A stretch of DNA of 64,000 nt, from NCBI RefSeq assembly GCF_016809835.1, contig NZ_JAFBIL020000002.1:310001-374000 (forward strand). Reading direction: 5' to 3'. Below the pieces are notes generated by a model. That model had not been told where the DNA came from, made no database searches, and saw only the letters and a program-made list of their open reading frames with translations. The DNA is from Massilia soli. GTDB taxonomy: Bacteria; Pseudomonadota; Gammaproteobacteria; Burkholderiales; Burkholderiaceae_D. The translations under genes were made by a program, and so were the position numbers. Shown here in pieces: positions 7,574 through 15,597 of this stretch (the first letter of the stretch is position 1; the number at the start of each line of letters is the position of its first letter).

Positions 7574-8446
7574 ATGACAATGGAAAAGCTTTTCGCCCTC
7601 GCCCTGGCCGGCGCCTGCAGTGCAGCTGCTGCCCAGACGCCCGCCAGCAACCCGATGCCCGACGGCAGCCACGACATGTATGTCGGGCTGGGCGTCGTCA
7701 CGGCGCCGGTGTACGAAGGCTCGGGCCAGCGCCGCGTGCGCGCGCTGCCGGTCTTGCAGGCTGCCTTCAGCAATGGCGTGTTCATTTCCGGGCTCAGCGC
7801 GGGCATCCACTTGTCGAACCAGCCATCGGTCGAATTCGGGCCGTTGCTGGCGATTCACCCGCGGCGCAGCGAATCGGGGCTGTCCGGCGAGGTTGGCATG
7901 GTGGTCAGCGGCTCGGACCAGACCCTGGCGCCGCCGGGCGAGTACAACCCGCTGAAGTCGCAGGTCGGCGACCGCAGCCCGCTGCGCGGCATGGAAGTGC
8001 AGCGTGCGCGCCTGCAGGCTGGCGGGTTCTTTAATTACTACCTGACGCCGCAGCTGCGCCTGACCAACAGCCTGCTGGTCGGTTCCGGCAACGAAGGCGA
8101 GGGCGCGCTGTTGCGCATCGGTGTGCAGCACGTCAGCCGCCACCTCGCGCCCAACCATTTCGTGTCGCTCGGGGTCGGCATGACGCTGGCCAACCGCAAG
8201 CACAACCAGGCCTACTTTGGCGTGACCGAGGTCGAGTCGCTGCGCGGGTTGAATCCCGAGTACGCGGCCCATGGCGGCCTCAAGGACGTGCATGTGAATG
8301 CGCGCTGGAACTGGTCGTTCAGCCCGTCCTGGCTGGTGACGACCGGTATCCAGGCAAGCCGCCTGCGCGGCAGTGCCGCCGACAGCCCGCTCACCGAGCG
8401 GCCCACCAACCTGACCGTGTCGACGGCACTGGCTTACCGATTCTGA
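7574..8446 (+). CDS. MipA/OmpV family outer membrane protein
   Basis: This 290-residue protein starts with a short signal peptide (MTMEKLFALALAGACSAAAA) and continues as a barrel-like sequence with the MipA/OmpV features: VGLGVVTAPVYEGS near the mature N-terminus, strand after strand of alternating residues, and a terminal aromatic (ALAYRF). ATG at 7580 is an alternative start. Family members either scaffold murein synthesis (MipA) or act as outer membrane proteins controlled by two-component systems. It lies between RstB-like and RstA-like genes, a common neighbour type for this family. It is followed after two bases by the next gene. Confidence 0.8.
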   Translation: MTMEKLFALALAGACSAAAAQTPASNPMPDGSHDMYVGLGVVTAPVYEGSGQRRVRALPVLQAAFSNGVFISGLSAGIHLSNQPSVEFGPLLAIHPRRSESGLSGEVGMVVSGSDQTLAPPGEYNPLKSQVGDRSPLRGMEVQRARLQAGGFFNYYLTPQLRLTNSLLVGSGNEGEGALLRIGVQHVSRHLAPNHFVSLGVGMTLANRKHNQAYFGVTEVESLRGLNPEYAAHGGLKDVHVNARWNWSFSPSWLVTTGIQASRLRGSAADSPLTERPTNLTVSTALAYRF

Positions 8447-8448
8447 CC

Positions 8449-9150
8449 ATGCGCCCATCCCGCCACCTTCCGGCTCTTGTTGCCCTGCTGCTTGCGGCAG
8501 GCAGCGGTGCGGCCTTGGCCGCGGCGCCGGAATGGGTCAGCTATCGCGACGCCTACCGCGCGATGGTGCTGTTCGAAAAGTATGGCAAGCCGAAGAACTA
8601 CCTCCAGAACCACTACCAGGTGATGGCGCGCGACAAGGGCGTCAGCCTCGAGGGCGTGCAGCTCAGCCTGCAGGGCAAGACCATGCAGGTCAACCTGCCG
8701 CTCGACGCGACCGGCCGCACCGTGTTCCCGTTCCTGAAGGCTGCGTACGACGAGAACGCCGCGCTGGTACTGAACCGCAAGGTCGCCAGCTACGTGTTCC
8801 GTCCGCGCATCTCGATTGTCGTCCAAGCCGATGGCCTGTATGAAACAGCCGAACTGCGCGCCGCCTGCGAACAGGCGCTCGCGTGGCAGCGCCACATCGA
8901 CGCCAGCGCGGGCGCCAAGAAATGCGTGGGCGTGCGCTTCGCCTTTACCGGCGCGGCGGGCGAACCGGAAGTCCGGCTGAGGAGGGGGGCTGCGGGGGAA
9001 ACGGTGATTCCGGCGGTAACCGGCGCCGCGTTCAGCGACGACCCGAACGCGGCCTTCCGCGTGGTTAGCTACCGCTTCGCCGACAGTGCGGCGCCAGGGC
9101 AAATCGTGATGACCGACGCGCCGCTGTCGATTGCGGCGCTGATCGAATAA
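8449..9150 (+). CDS. Secreted protein of unknown function
   Basis: This 233-residue protein has a clear Sec signal peptide (residues 1-24, ending AALA). The mature part is mixed alpha/beta with FPFLKAAYDENAALVLNRK and SYVFRPRISIVVQADGLYE, and two cysteines (AACEQ and KKCVG) that could form a disulfide. I do not recognise a named domain. It starts two bases after the MipA/OmpV gene, so the two are almost surely co-transcribed, and it ends nine bases from the convergent response regulator gene. A periplasmic partner of the OmpV-like barrel is a reasonable inference. Confidence 0.7.
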   Translation: MRPSRHLPALVALLLAAGSGAALAAAPEWVSYRDAYRAMVLFEKYGKPKNYLQNHYQVMARDKGVSLEGVQLSLQGKTMQVNLPLDATGRTVFPFLKAAYDENAALVLNRKVASYVFRPRISIVVQADGLYETAELRAACEQALAWQRHIDASAGAKKCVGVRFAFTGAAGEPEVRLRRGAAGETVIPAVTGAAFSDDPNAAFRVVSYRFADSAAPGQIVMTDAPLSIAALIE

Positions 9151-9159
9151 GCGCCGGGC

Positions 9160-9846
9160 TCAGGCCCAGGCCGATGGCGAGAACAGGTAACCCTCGCCCC
9201 ACACCGTCTTGATTTTCTCCGACTCGGCGTCGTCGAACTTGCGGCGCAGCTTGGAGATGCAGTTATCGATGCTGCGGTCCAGGCCATCGAACTCGATCCC
9301 GCGCATCTTCTTGAGCAAGGCATCGCGCGACAGCACGGTGCCGGCCGACTCGGCCAATACCAGCAGCAGCTTGTACTCCGTATTGCTCAGCACGCAAGGC
9401 TGGCCACGCCAGGTCACGCTGCGGTCGCTGGTCGAAATCGACAGCGCGCCGAAGCTCAGCATGCCGGTATCGGGCGCGCTGCGGTTCTGGGTCCGGCGCA
9501 TCAAGGCGCGCAAGCGTGCCAGCAGCACGCGCGGCTGCACTGGCTTGTTGACGAAATCGTCGGCACCCTGTTCCAGGCCGGACACCTCATCATACGAATC
9601 TTCGCGCGCCGTCAGGATCAGGATCGGCACATCGCCCAGCTCGCGCAACTGGCGGCACACCACCATGCCATCGAGGCCGGGCAGCATCAGGTCAAGCACC
9701 ACCACATCGGGCGACAGCTCGCGAAAGCGCTGCAGCGCCTCGTCACCCCGCGTGACCACATCGACCGAAAATTCGTAGGCCGTCAGGTACTCCGTCACCA
9801 ACTGCGCCAGGCGCGCATCGTCTTCCACCAGCAGTAATTTGTGCAT
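9160..9846 (-). CDS. OmpR-family response regulator, RstA-like
   Basis: This 228-residue regulator has a receiver domain with acidic pair E8-D9-D10, phosphoacceptor D52 (VVVLDLMLPG), T/K switch residues (LTARED, NKPVQ), and a C-terminal winged helix with LSNTEYKLLLVLAESAGTVL and RSIDNCISKLRRK. Overall it matches RstA/OmpR regulators. A GGAGA RBS precedes the ATG. The probable kinase lies 2.8 kb away at 5004-6311 on the same strand; the three genes between them read the other way. The same 14-base element lies 20 bases upstream of the start. It likely controls the interposed envelope genes, by inference. Confidence 0.87.
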   Translation of the reverse strand: MHKLLLVEDDARLAQLVTEYLTAYEFSVDVVTRGDEALQRFRELSPDVVVLDLMLPGLDGMVVCRQLRELGDVPILILTAREDSYDEVSGLEQGADDFVNKPVQPRVLLARLRALMRRTQNRSAPDTGMLSFGALSISTSDRSVTWRGQPCVLSNTEYKLLLVLAESAGTVLSRDALLKKMRGIEFDGLDRSIDNCISKLRRKFDDAESEKIKTVWGEGYLFSPSAWA

Positions 9847-9865
9847 CGCAATCTCCTAACCGGCC

Positions 9866-9879
9866 ATTGTATAAGAGCA
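9866..9879 (-). promoter_or_regulatory. 14-base motif upstream of the response regulator, candidate promoter or regulator site
   Basis: ATTGTATAAGAGCA on the plus strand is identical to 6391-6404 upstream of the kinase gene. Read toward the regulator it ends in TACAAT, a -10-like hexamer 20 bases from the ATG, which would give a very short leader. Confidence 0.5.
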
Positions 9880-9950
9880 AATCGCAAAAAGGACGAATGC
9901 GGGGACAAGACGACAAATGGATACATTTGAATGACAAAGCGCACCGCGAA

Positions 9951-10046
9951 AACATTCCAAAATCGGGGACAACATTCCAAAATCGGGGACAGACCACCAT
10001 TTTGGAAGATTCCAAAATGGTGGTCTGTCCCCGATTTTGGAATGTT
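9951..10046. repeat. REP-like element: 20-bp tandem repeat plus 37-bp perfect palindrome
   Basis: A 20-base unit (AACATTCCAAAATCGGGGAC) occurs twice in direct tandem at 9951-9970 and 9971-9990. The second copy begins the left arm (9971-10007) of a 37-bp inverted repeat whose right arm is 10010-10046, perfect, with a 2-base loop GA. The core GGGGACAGACCACC is of the kind seen in REP elements linked to REP-associated tyrosine transposases, from memory. No transposase gene is in the window. Reading frames through it are palindrome artefacts. Confidence 0.88.
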
Positions 10047-10050
10047 GGCG

Positions 10051-10080
10051 AAAAAAAATCCGCCGTAGCGGATTTTTTTG
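10051..10080 (-). terminator. Bidirectional intrinsic terminator after sodB
   Basis: ATCCGC / GCGGAT with loop CGTA is flanked by A8 on the left and T7 on the right, so it works in both directions. It ends 14 bases from the sodB stop and separates sodB from the REP-like palindrome. Confidence 0.9.
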
Positions 10081-10093
10081 GGCGCGGCTTGAA

Positions 10094-10672
10094 TTAAGCG
10101 GCGTTTTGGGCGACGAAGTCCCAGTTGACCAGGCCCCAGAACGATTCTACGTACTTGGCGCGCAGGTTGCGGTAGTCGATGTAGTAGGCGTGCTCCCAGA
10201 CGTCGCAGGTCAGCAGCGGGGTGTCGCCTGTGGTCAATGGGGTGCCGGCGTTCGAGGTGTTGACGATGTCAACCGAACCGTCCGCTTTCTTGACCAGCCA
10301 GGTCCAGCCGGAACCGAAGTTGCCGAGGCATGACTTGGTGAACTCTTCCTTGAACTTGTCGAACGAACCCCACTTGGCGTTGATCGCGTCCGCCACCACG
10401 CCAGTTGCCTGGCCGCCGCCGGCCGGCTTCATGCCGTTCCAGTAGAAGGTGTGGTTCCATACCTGGGCTGCGTTGTTGAACACGCCGCCGCTCGATTTCT
10501 TGATGATCTCTTCCAGCGTCATGGTCTCGAACTCGGTGCCCTTGATCAGGTTGTTCAGGTTCGTGACATAGGTCTGGTGGTGCTTGCCGTAGTGGTACTC
10601 GAGCGTTTCTTTGGAGATGTGCGGTGCGAGGGCGTCCATCGCGTATGGCAGTGCCGGCAGAGTGTGTTCCAT
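10094..10672 (-). CDS. sodB: Superoxide dismutase [Fe]
   Basis: This 192-residue cytosolic enzyme shows the complete Fe/Mn-SOD ligand set: H27, H74, D157 and H161 (motif DVWEHAYY). The [14 protein letters not shown] segment and the length indicate the iron form. It dismutates superoxide to hydrogen peroxide and oxygen. The RBS AAAAGGA is 9 bases before the ATG. A TACAAT hexamer on the coding strand at 10731-10726 could be its -10. A bidirectional terminator follows. It is a single-gene unit between xseA and the RstA-like regulator. Confidence 0.96.
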   Translation of the reverse strand: MEHTLPALPYAMDALAPHISKETLEYHYGKHHQTYVTNLNNLIKGTEFETMTLEEIIKKSSGGVFNNAAQVWNHTFYWNGMKPAGGGQATGVVADAINAKWGSFDKFKEEFTKSCLGNFGSGWTWLVKKADGSVDIVNTSNAGTPLTTGDTPLLTCDVWEHAYYIDYRNLRAKYVESFWGLVNWDFVAQNAA

Positions 10673-10782
10673 GTTGTTGTCCTTTTATTGATTGGAAATG
10701 CGTTATTTCTTCAGAAACGACGCTTATTGTAATTCGTCTCGGGATTCAGTGCACATTGCTGCGCGCCGGAAAATACGACGGC

Positions 10783-12144
10783 CTATTCCAGCGCTTTCTG
10801 GACACTCGCCACGCCAACCTCGGCCGTGCCTTCGGCCAGCCGCACCGTCAGCGCCGCGCGCGCGTGAATCTGGTCCGGCGAGCGCAGCACCTTGCCGCGG
10901 CTGTCGCTGACAATCGCATAGCCGCGCTCCAGCGTGCGCTGCGGGTTGAGCAGTTCAAGCTGGGCCGCCAGCGCGCCGAGCGCGTCGCGCCGCTGGCCCA
11001 GCTGGCTGGCAATGCTGGCCGCGCAGTGGCGCTGCTGCGATGCCAGCTCTGCGCGCAGCGCGCGCACGTCCGGACGATGGCGCGCCCAGCGCGCGCGCAG
11101 CTGCGCCAGCGCCATGCCGTGGCGGTTGACCGGCGCGCGCACGGCGTGGGTGAGGGCGGTCGACAGCGCGACCACCTTCAGGCGCTGGTGCCCGATCTGG
11201 GCCGATGGGCTGAGCAGGCGCCGCGTGTAGTTGTCGAGATTGAGGTTGGCTTCGGACAGCATGCGCCGCATCGCGCGCCGCAGGTCGGTGGCGTCGCCCG
11301 ATAACGACGCCATCCAGTCCGCGCGCGGCGTCGCCGCCAGTTCGGCCGCCGCCGTCGGCGTGGCGGCGCGCAGGTCGGCGGCAAAGTCGGCGATCGTGAA
11401 ATCGGTCTCGTGGCCGACGCCGGCAATCACCGGCATGCTGCAGCCGGCGATCGCCCGCGCCACGACTTCTTCGTTGAAGCTCCACAGGTCTTCGATCGAG
11501 CCGCCGCCGCGCACCACCAGCAGCACGTCGACTTCGGCGCGGTGCGATGCGGTCGCAATCGCGTCGGCGAGCTTCTGCGCGGCCAGCTGGCCCTGCACCG
11601 GCGCCGGGTAGAGCACGATGCGCAGGTGCGGCGCACGCCGCTGCAGCGCCGTCAGCACGTCGCGCAGCGCAGCCGCCTGCGGGCTGGTGACGATGCCGAC
11701 CGAGCGGGTAAACATCGGCAACGCGCGCTTGCGGTCCTGGTCGAACAGGCCCTGCGCGGTGAGCTTGTCCTTCAGCCGCAGGAAGGCTTCGTACAGCGCG
11801 CCGACGCCGGCGCGGCGGATCGCTTCGACATTGATCTGGTAGTCGCCGCGCGCGCCATACAAGGTCACCAGCGCGCGCACTTCGACCTTGTCGCCTTCGC
11901 GCGGAATGAAGCCGGCAAACTGCGCGCGGCCGCGGAACATCACCGCGCGCACCTGGGCCGCGTCGTCCTTGAGGGTGAAGTACCAGTGCCCGGAGCTGGC
12001 GCGCGTGAAGTTGGAGATTTCGCCGCCAATCCAGGTGAGCGGAAAGCTGCGCTCGAGCAGGCGCGCCACCTGGGCATTGAGCGCGGTGACGGTCAGGACC
12101 GGCGGGGCGGCAAATTCAGGGGCGTCGTCGGAAATGGTATGCAT
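10783..12144 (-). CDS. xseA: Exodeoxyribonuclease VII large subunit
   Basis: The ATG at 12144 gives 453 residues beginning [11 protein letters not shown]; 17 further upstream codons are open but are not family-like. The N-terminal OB-fold includes [20 protein letters not shown], the catalytic domain has [31 protein letters not shown] and [19 protein letters not shown], followed by a long helical region and the C-terminal [10 protein letters not shown]. This is the complete XseA architecture. With XseB (not in the window) it degrades single-stranded DNA in both directions. The upstream region is the gene-free DnaA-box array. Confidence 0.96.
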   Translation of the reverse strand: MHTISDDAPEFAAPPVLTVTALNAQVARLLERSFPLTWIGGEISNFTRASSGHWYFTLKDDAAQVRAVMFRGRAQFAGFIPREGDKVEVRALVTLYGARGDYQINVEAIRRAGVGALYEAFLRLKDKLTAQGLFDQDRKRALPMFTRSVGIVTSPQAAALRDVLTALQRRAPHLRIVLYPAPVQGQLAAQKLADAIATASHRAEVDVLLVVRGGGSIEDLWSFNEEVVARAIAGCSMPVIAGVGHETDFTIADFAADLRAATPTAAAELAATPRADWMASLSGDATDLRRAMRRMLSEANLNLDNYTRRLLSPSAQIGHQRLKVVALSTALTHAVRAPVNRHGMALAQLRARWARHRPDVRALRAELASQQRHCAASIASQLGQRRDALGALAAQLELLNPQRTLERGYAIVSDSRGKVLRSPDQIHARAALTVRLAEGTAEVGVASVQKALE

Positions 12145-12273
12145 GGTGAGACGGGGCGCGTGCGGCTTTTTGTCGCAAAGCCGCCATGGTATCAAGTTAT
12201 CTGCATAAGTGATTGATTTTCAAAGAAGTTAACGGCTGCCTCAATTTGCCGCAGGACGCAAAAACCTTTATGG

Positions 12274-12337
12274 ATCAAGGACTTTGCCTAGCTCAGTCGG
12301 ATTTACGCACAAAGTTATCCACAATTTGTGTGGGGAA
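12274..12337 (+). repeat. DnaA-box repeat unit 1
   Basis: ATCAAGGACTT at 12274; core 12303-12337 with TTACGCACA, exact DnaA box TTATCCACA at 12315-12323, and TGTGGGGAA. Confidence 0.85.
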
Positions 12338-12402
12338 GTTTTGCCGTTGCGAGAGCGCGGCGCGTGATGAAAAATTGAGCTTTGGAAACAAACTCTTTAT
12401 GA

Positions 12403-12466
12403 ATCAAGGACTTAGTTGTTTGTCAATCCAATTGCGCACAGTGTTGTCCACAGAAGGTGTGCAGAA
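12403..12466 (+). repeat. DnaA-box repeat unit 2
   Basis: ATCAAGGACTT at 12403; core 12432-12466 with TTGCGCACA, near-consensus TTGTCCACA at 12444-12452, and TGTGCAGAA. Confidence 0.8.
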
Positions 12467-12541
12467 AGCGCTTGAACGGCCGTCGGCCGCAGCAGCTTAT
12501 CCACTGCCATATTTTTAAGCGATACCATTTTATCGTTAATA

Positions 12542-12604
12542 ATCAGGTGCTTGCAGAGTGTTGGGCGGCTTGCGCACAGTGTTCTCCACAGAAGCTGTGC
12601 AGAA
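12542..12604 (+). repeat. DnaA-box repeat unit 3
   Basis: ATCAGGTGCTT at 12542 (28 bases before the core rather than 29); core 12570-12604 with TTGCGCACA, TTCTCCACA at 12582-12590, and TGTGCAGAA. Most diverged unit in the first half. Confidence 0.75.
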
Positions 12605-12733
12605 CGGCGGTCGGTCCGCTTGTCCCGGTCGCCAGTTGCGTTGGATCCGTTCGCCCAGGCCCAAAAACCAGCCAAAAACCCATCCATCACCCCGCTTGCA
12701 TACTATTTATGCAAGGAAAGAAAAGTGTTTCAA

Positions 12734-12797
12734 ATCAAGGGGATTGCATCAAAGAAATCAGCTTGCTCACAATCTTATCCACAGTAAGTGTGAAGAA
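12734..12797 (+). repeat. DnaA-box repeat unit 4
   Basis: ATCAAGGGGATT at 12734; core 12763-12797 with TTGCTCACA, exact TTATCCACA at 12775-12783, and TGTGAAGAA. Confidence 0.85.
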
Positions 12798-12871
12798 GCC
12801 GGCCGGCGCCGGGATCACGCGGTGTGCGGTGCGCTGATGAAATTTTAGGCGAGAGGAAATTGTCTCGCTGA

Positions 12872-12935
12872 ATCAATGACTTGCACTTCGATCAGGGGTG
12901 TTGCGCACAATTTTATCCACAGTTAATGTGTGAAA
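12872..12935 (+). repeat. DnaA-box repeat unit 5
   Basis: ATCAATGACTT at 12872; core 12901-12935 with TTGCGCACA, exact TTATCCACA at 12913-12921, and TGTGTGAAA. Confidence 0.85.
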
Positions 12936-12999
12936 TTAACCGAAACCCGGGCCGGGCGAATCTGCCCGTATTTTAGGCTATGCAATTTCTTCCTTTGAA

Positions 13000-13063
13000 A
13001 TCAATCGCTTAGGGCCATGCCCGCCCGATTGCGCACAATTTTATCCACAGATTCTGTTCGCAA
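13000..13063 (+). repeat. DnaA-box repeat unit 6
   Basis: ATCAATCGCTT at 13000; core 13029-13063 with TTGCGCACA, exact TTATCCACA at 13041-13049, and a weaker third 9-mer TGTTCGCAA. Confidence 0.85.
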
Positions 13064-13171
13064 CTTGTGTACAACCGCAGGTCTGCAACGCCGACCTCGC
13101 CGCGCGGGCTGCGAGGGGACACGTCGTCCAATCCTGCCTTGATTTTGATCAATGCAAAAAAACGTTGTGGA

Positions 13172-13235
13172 ATCAACGGCTTAGGTATATGCATGCGTGC
13201 TTGCACACAATCTTATCCACACATCCTGTGCAGAA
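13172..13235 (+). repeat. DnaA-box repeat unit 7
   Basis: ATCAACGGCTT at 13172; core 13201-13235 with TTGCACACA, exact TTATCCACA at 13213-13221, and TGTGCAGAA. It ends 84 bases before the exbB start. Confidence 0.85.
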
Positions 13236-13318
13236 CCCTACTTGCCGTCTAGCTGGCAACACGTTACATTGCCGGGGTTGTCTCACCCCCGGCTGTTCCA
13301 TTTACTCAGGAGTTTGTT

Positions 13319-13924
13319 TTGCTCGCCATTATTCAAGCTGCAGGCTGGCCTATCTGGCCGTTGCTGATCGCCTCCGTCATCGCACTGGCGCTGATTATCG
13401 AACGCCTCATCTACCTGCGCCGCGCCAGGATCCTGCCTCCCCAGCTGCTCGACGAGGTCGTCCGGGTCTACCATAATGGCAAGATCACCAAGGAAGTGAT
13501 CGACAAGCTGGAACAGAATTCGCCGCTCGGCACGGTGCTGGCCGCCGCCCTGCGCAACGCTAACGCGCCGCGCGAGGTGATGAAGGAATCGATCGAGGAG
13601 GCCGGGCGCGGCGTCGCCCACGTGCTCGAGCGCTTCCTCACCACCCTCGGCACCATCGCCTCGCTGGCGCCGTTGATGGGATTGTTCGGCACCGTGGTCG
13701 GCATGATCGAGATCTTCGGCGCGCAGAACGCCACCGGCACCAACCCGGCCCAGCTGGCCCACGGTATTTCAGTCGCCCTGTACAACACCGGCTTCGGCCT
13801 GGCCATCGCGATGCCGTCGATGATCTTCTATCGCCACTTCCGCGCGCTCGTCGACAGCTTCGTCATCGACATGGAGCAGCAGTCGGTCAAACTGGTCGAC
13901 ATCATGCACGGCGCCCGCAAATGA
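13319..13924 (+). CDS. exbB: MotA/TolQ/ExbB family proton channel protein
   Basis: This 201-residue protein starts at a TTG supported by an AGGAG RBS six bases upstream; no ATG fits. It has three membrane helices (near residues 7-27, 105-130 and 150-172) and the family motif LERFLTTLGTIASLAPLMGLFGTVVGMI. It would form a proton-driven energy transducer with ExbD for TonB-dependent uptake. The stop overlaps the next start (ATGATG). No tonB is present in the window, although a TonB-dependent receptor lies at its left end. A TolQ or AglR-like role is possible. Confidence 0.88.
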   Translation: MLAIIQAAGWPIWPLLIASVIALALIIERLIYLRRARILPPQLLDEVVRVYHNGKITKEVIDKLEQNSPLGTVLAAALRNANAPREVMKESIEEAGRGVAHVLERFLTTLGTIASLAPLMGLFGTVVGMIEIFGAQNATGTNPAQLAHGISVALYNTGFGLAIAMPSMIFYRHFRALVDSFVIDMEQQSVKLVDIMHGARK

Positions 13925-14376
13925 TGAACTTTCGCCGCGGCCAGCGCCGCGAAGACCCCGAGATCAACCTGATCGCGTTTATCGACGTGCTGCTGGTCGT
14001 GCTGATCTTCCTGATGGTGACGACTACCTACAGCAAGTTCACCGAACTGCAGATCACGCTGCCGACGGCCGACGCCGAGAAGGCGCTCGACAGGCCGTTC
14101 GAGATCAACGTGACCGTCGACGCCAAGGGCAACTACACCGTCAACAACGTGCCGGTGTCCTTCCACAGCGTGGCTGGGCTGGCCGAAGAATTGAAGAACG
14201 CCGCCCGCACCGGCCCTGACGGCCAGCCGATGGCCACCCCGGCCGCCAGCCCGGTCGTCATCGTCAACGCCGACCAGTTCGCCATGCACCAGATGGTGAT
14301 CAACGTGCTGGAAGCTTCGCGCATCGCCGGCTACGACAAGCTGACCTTCGCCGCGCAGACCGGCACCAAGAAGTAG
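13921..14376 (+). CDS. exbD: Biopolymer transport protein ExbD/TolR
   Basis: This 151-residue protein has a short cytosolic N-terminus (MMNFRRGQRREDPEINLIAF), one membrane helix (about residues 18-38) containing the conserved Asp of IDVLLVVLIFLM, and a periplasmic domain ending YDKLTFAAQTG. This is the ExbD/TolR layout. It overlaps exbB by four bases and precedes lpxK by 35 bases, a conserved order in Burkholderiales. ATG at 13924 is an equally good start. It would convert proton flow through ExbB into work on TonB or a TonB-like partner. Confidence 0.9.
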   Translation: MMNFRRGQRREDPEINLIAFIDVLLVVLIFLMVTTTYSKFTELQITLPTADAEKALDRPFEINVTVDAKGNYTVNNVPVSFHSVAGLAEELKNAARTGPDGQPMATPAASPVVIVNADQFAMHQMVINVLEASRIAGYDKLTFAAQTGTKK

Positions 14377-14411
14377 CAGCGCGGGCGAAGCCGCTTCGCC
14401 CCGCCTATCGC

Positions 14412-15446
14412 ATGCCGCACAATCAACCTTCTCTCGAATCGACCTTGTCGCGCGCCTGGCTGCGGCGCGGGCCGCTGGCCTGCGCGCTGCTGCCGCTGTC
14501 GCTGCTGTTCCGCGCGCTGGCGGCGCTGCGCGTGCGCCTGTTCAAGGCGGGCGTGCTGGCGTCGACGCGCTTGCCGGTGCCGGTGGTCGTGGTCGGGAAT
14601 ATCTTCATCGGCGGCACCGGCAAGACCCCGCTGACGATCTGGCTGGCCGAGTCGCTGCGCGCGGCCGGCTTCACCCCGGGGATCATCTCGCGCGGCCACG
14701 GCGGCGAAGCCGGTGCCGCGCGTGCGGTCGACGCAACCTCGCGCGCCCAGGACGTCGGCGACGAACCGCTGCTGATGGCGCGCCGCACCGGCTGCCCGGT
14801 GGTGGTCGGACGCAAGCGCGCCGCGGCAGGGCAGGCGCTGCTGGCCGCGCATCCTGAAGTGGACATCCTGATCGCCGACGACGGCCTCCAGCACTACGCC
14901 TTGCAGCGCGATGTCGAGGTGCTGCTGTTCGACGCCCGCGGCGTCGGCAATGGCTGGCTGCTGCCGGCCGGTCCCCTGCGCGAGGCGCCGTCGCGGCGCC
15001 GCGATGTCACGGTGGTCAATGCGCCGCACATCACGCCGCAGCTGGCGCAGGCGGTCGGCGGCTCGCCGTTCCAGATGCGCCTGGCCGGCGACTACGCCGA
15101 GCCGCTCGCTGGCGGCGCGCGCGTGGCGCTGTCGTCCCTGGCCGGCAAGCGCCTTGCGGCCGCCGCCGGCATTGGCAACCCGAAGCGCTTCTTCGACATG
15201 CTGCGCGCTGCCGGCCTGGCGTTTTCCGAGCTGCCGCTGCCCGACCATCACGACTTCCTCGACGACCCGTTTGCCGCCGTCGACGCCGACATCATCCTGA
15301 TCACCGAGAAGGATGCAGTAAAATGTGGGCAACTTGAAAACCTGATCAACGATCCACGCCTGTGGGTCGTCCCGGTGACGGCGCAGCTTGACCGCGCGCT
15401 GGCCGAACAAATTGTGGAGAAATGTCGTGGATGCTCGCCTGCTTGA
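14412..15446 (+). CDS. lpxK: Tetraacyldisaccharide 4-prime-kinase (lipid A biosynthesis)
   Basis: This 344-residue enzyme has an N-terminal membrane-anchor region, the P-loop GGTGKT at residues 67-72 ([14 protein letters not shown]), [27 protein letters not shown], and [11 protein letters not shown], which carries the catalytic Asp pair. This is the full LpxK signature. It phosphorylates the 4-prime position of the lipid A disaccharide at the inner membrane. The gene overlaps trm112 by 20 bases and is followed by kdsB, so lipid A and Kdo steps are co-expressed. Confidence 0.95.
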   Translation: MPHNQPSLESTLSRAWLRRGPLACALLPLSLLFRALAALRVRLFKAGVLASTRLPVPVVVVGNIFIGGTGKTPLTIWLAESLRAAGFTPGIISRGHGGEAGAARAVDATSRAQDVGDEPLLMARRTGCPVVVGRKRAAAGQALLAAHPEVDILIADDGLQHYALQRDVEVLLFDARGVGNGWLLPAGPLREAPSRRRDVTVVNAPHITPQLAQAVGGSPFQMRLAGDYAEPLAGGARVALSSLAGKRLAAAAGIGNPKRFFDMLRAAGLAFSELPLPDHHDFLDDPFAAVDADIILITEKDAVKCGQLENLINDPRLWVVPVTAQLDRALAEQIVEKCRGCSPA

Positions 15447-15597
15447 TATCCTGGTCTGCCCGCTGTGCAAAGGCCCCCTCGAATACGATAAGAAAGCGCA
15501 GGAACTGATCTGCCACGGCGACCGCCTGGCGTTCCCGGTGCGCGACGGTATCCCGATCATGTGGGCTGAAGAAGCGCGCAAGGTCGAGCCGAAGTAA
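15427..15597 (+). CDS. Trm112 family zinc-ribbon-like small protein
   Basis: This 56-residue protein is read from a GTG at 15427 preceded by GGAGA. It begins [18 protein letters not shown] with the C11-P-L-C14 pair and continues with [20 protein letters not shown], the conserved core of the bacterial Trm112/YcaR family. The second cysteine pair is reduced to a single Cys (ICHGD), as in many bacterial members. Eukaryotic and archaeal Trm112 activates methyltransferases; the role of the bacterial protein is not settled. It sits between lpxK (20-base overlap) and kdsB (1-base overlap), its usual place in betaproteobacteria. Confidence 0.92.
   Translation: MDARLLDILVCPLCKGPLEYDKKAQELICHGDRLAFPVRDGIPIMWAEEARKVEPK

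Larger units (their letters stand above)
12145..13318. other. Gene-free region carrying a seven-unit DnaA-box array (candidate origin-like or DnaA-titration locus)
   Basis: No convincing protein gene exists in these 1174 bases between xseA and exbB. It holds seven ordered repeat units, all in the same orientation, spaced 128-193 bases apart. Each has an AT-rich tract, an ATCAA-type box, and a 35-bp core made of three 9-mers: TTGCGCACA, the canonical DnaA box TTATCCACA (exact in five units, one mismatch in two), and an inverted TGTGCAGAA-like 9-mer. A further near-match TTATCCACT lies at 12497-12505. The ATCAA box sits exactly 29 bases before the core in six of seven units. The AT content is clearly higher than in the flanks. 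Confidence 0.85.

Noticed and set aside
9867-10097. A 76-codon frame across the 37-bp palindrome
   Set aside because: It is generated by the repeat itself and has no RBS or recognisable protein features.
12213-12848. Small open frames of about 90-126 codons in the DnaA-box region
   Set aside because: They run through the repeat units in different frames, have no RBS, and change frame between units. The repeats explain the conservation better than coding.
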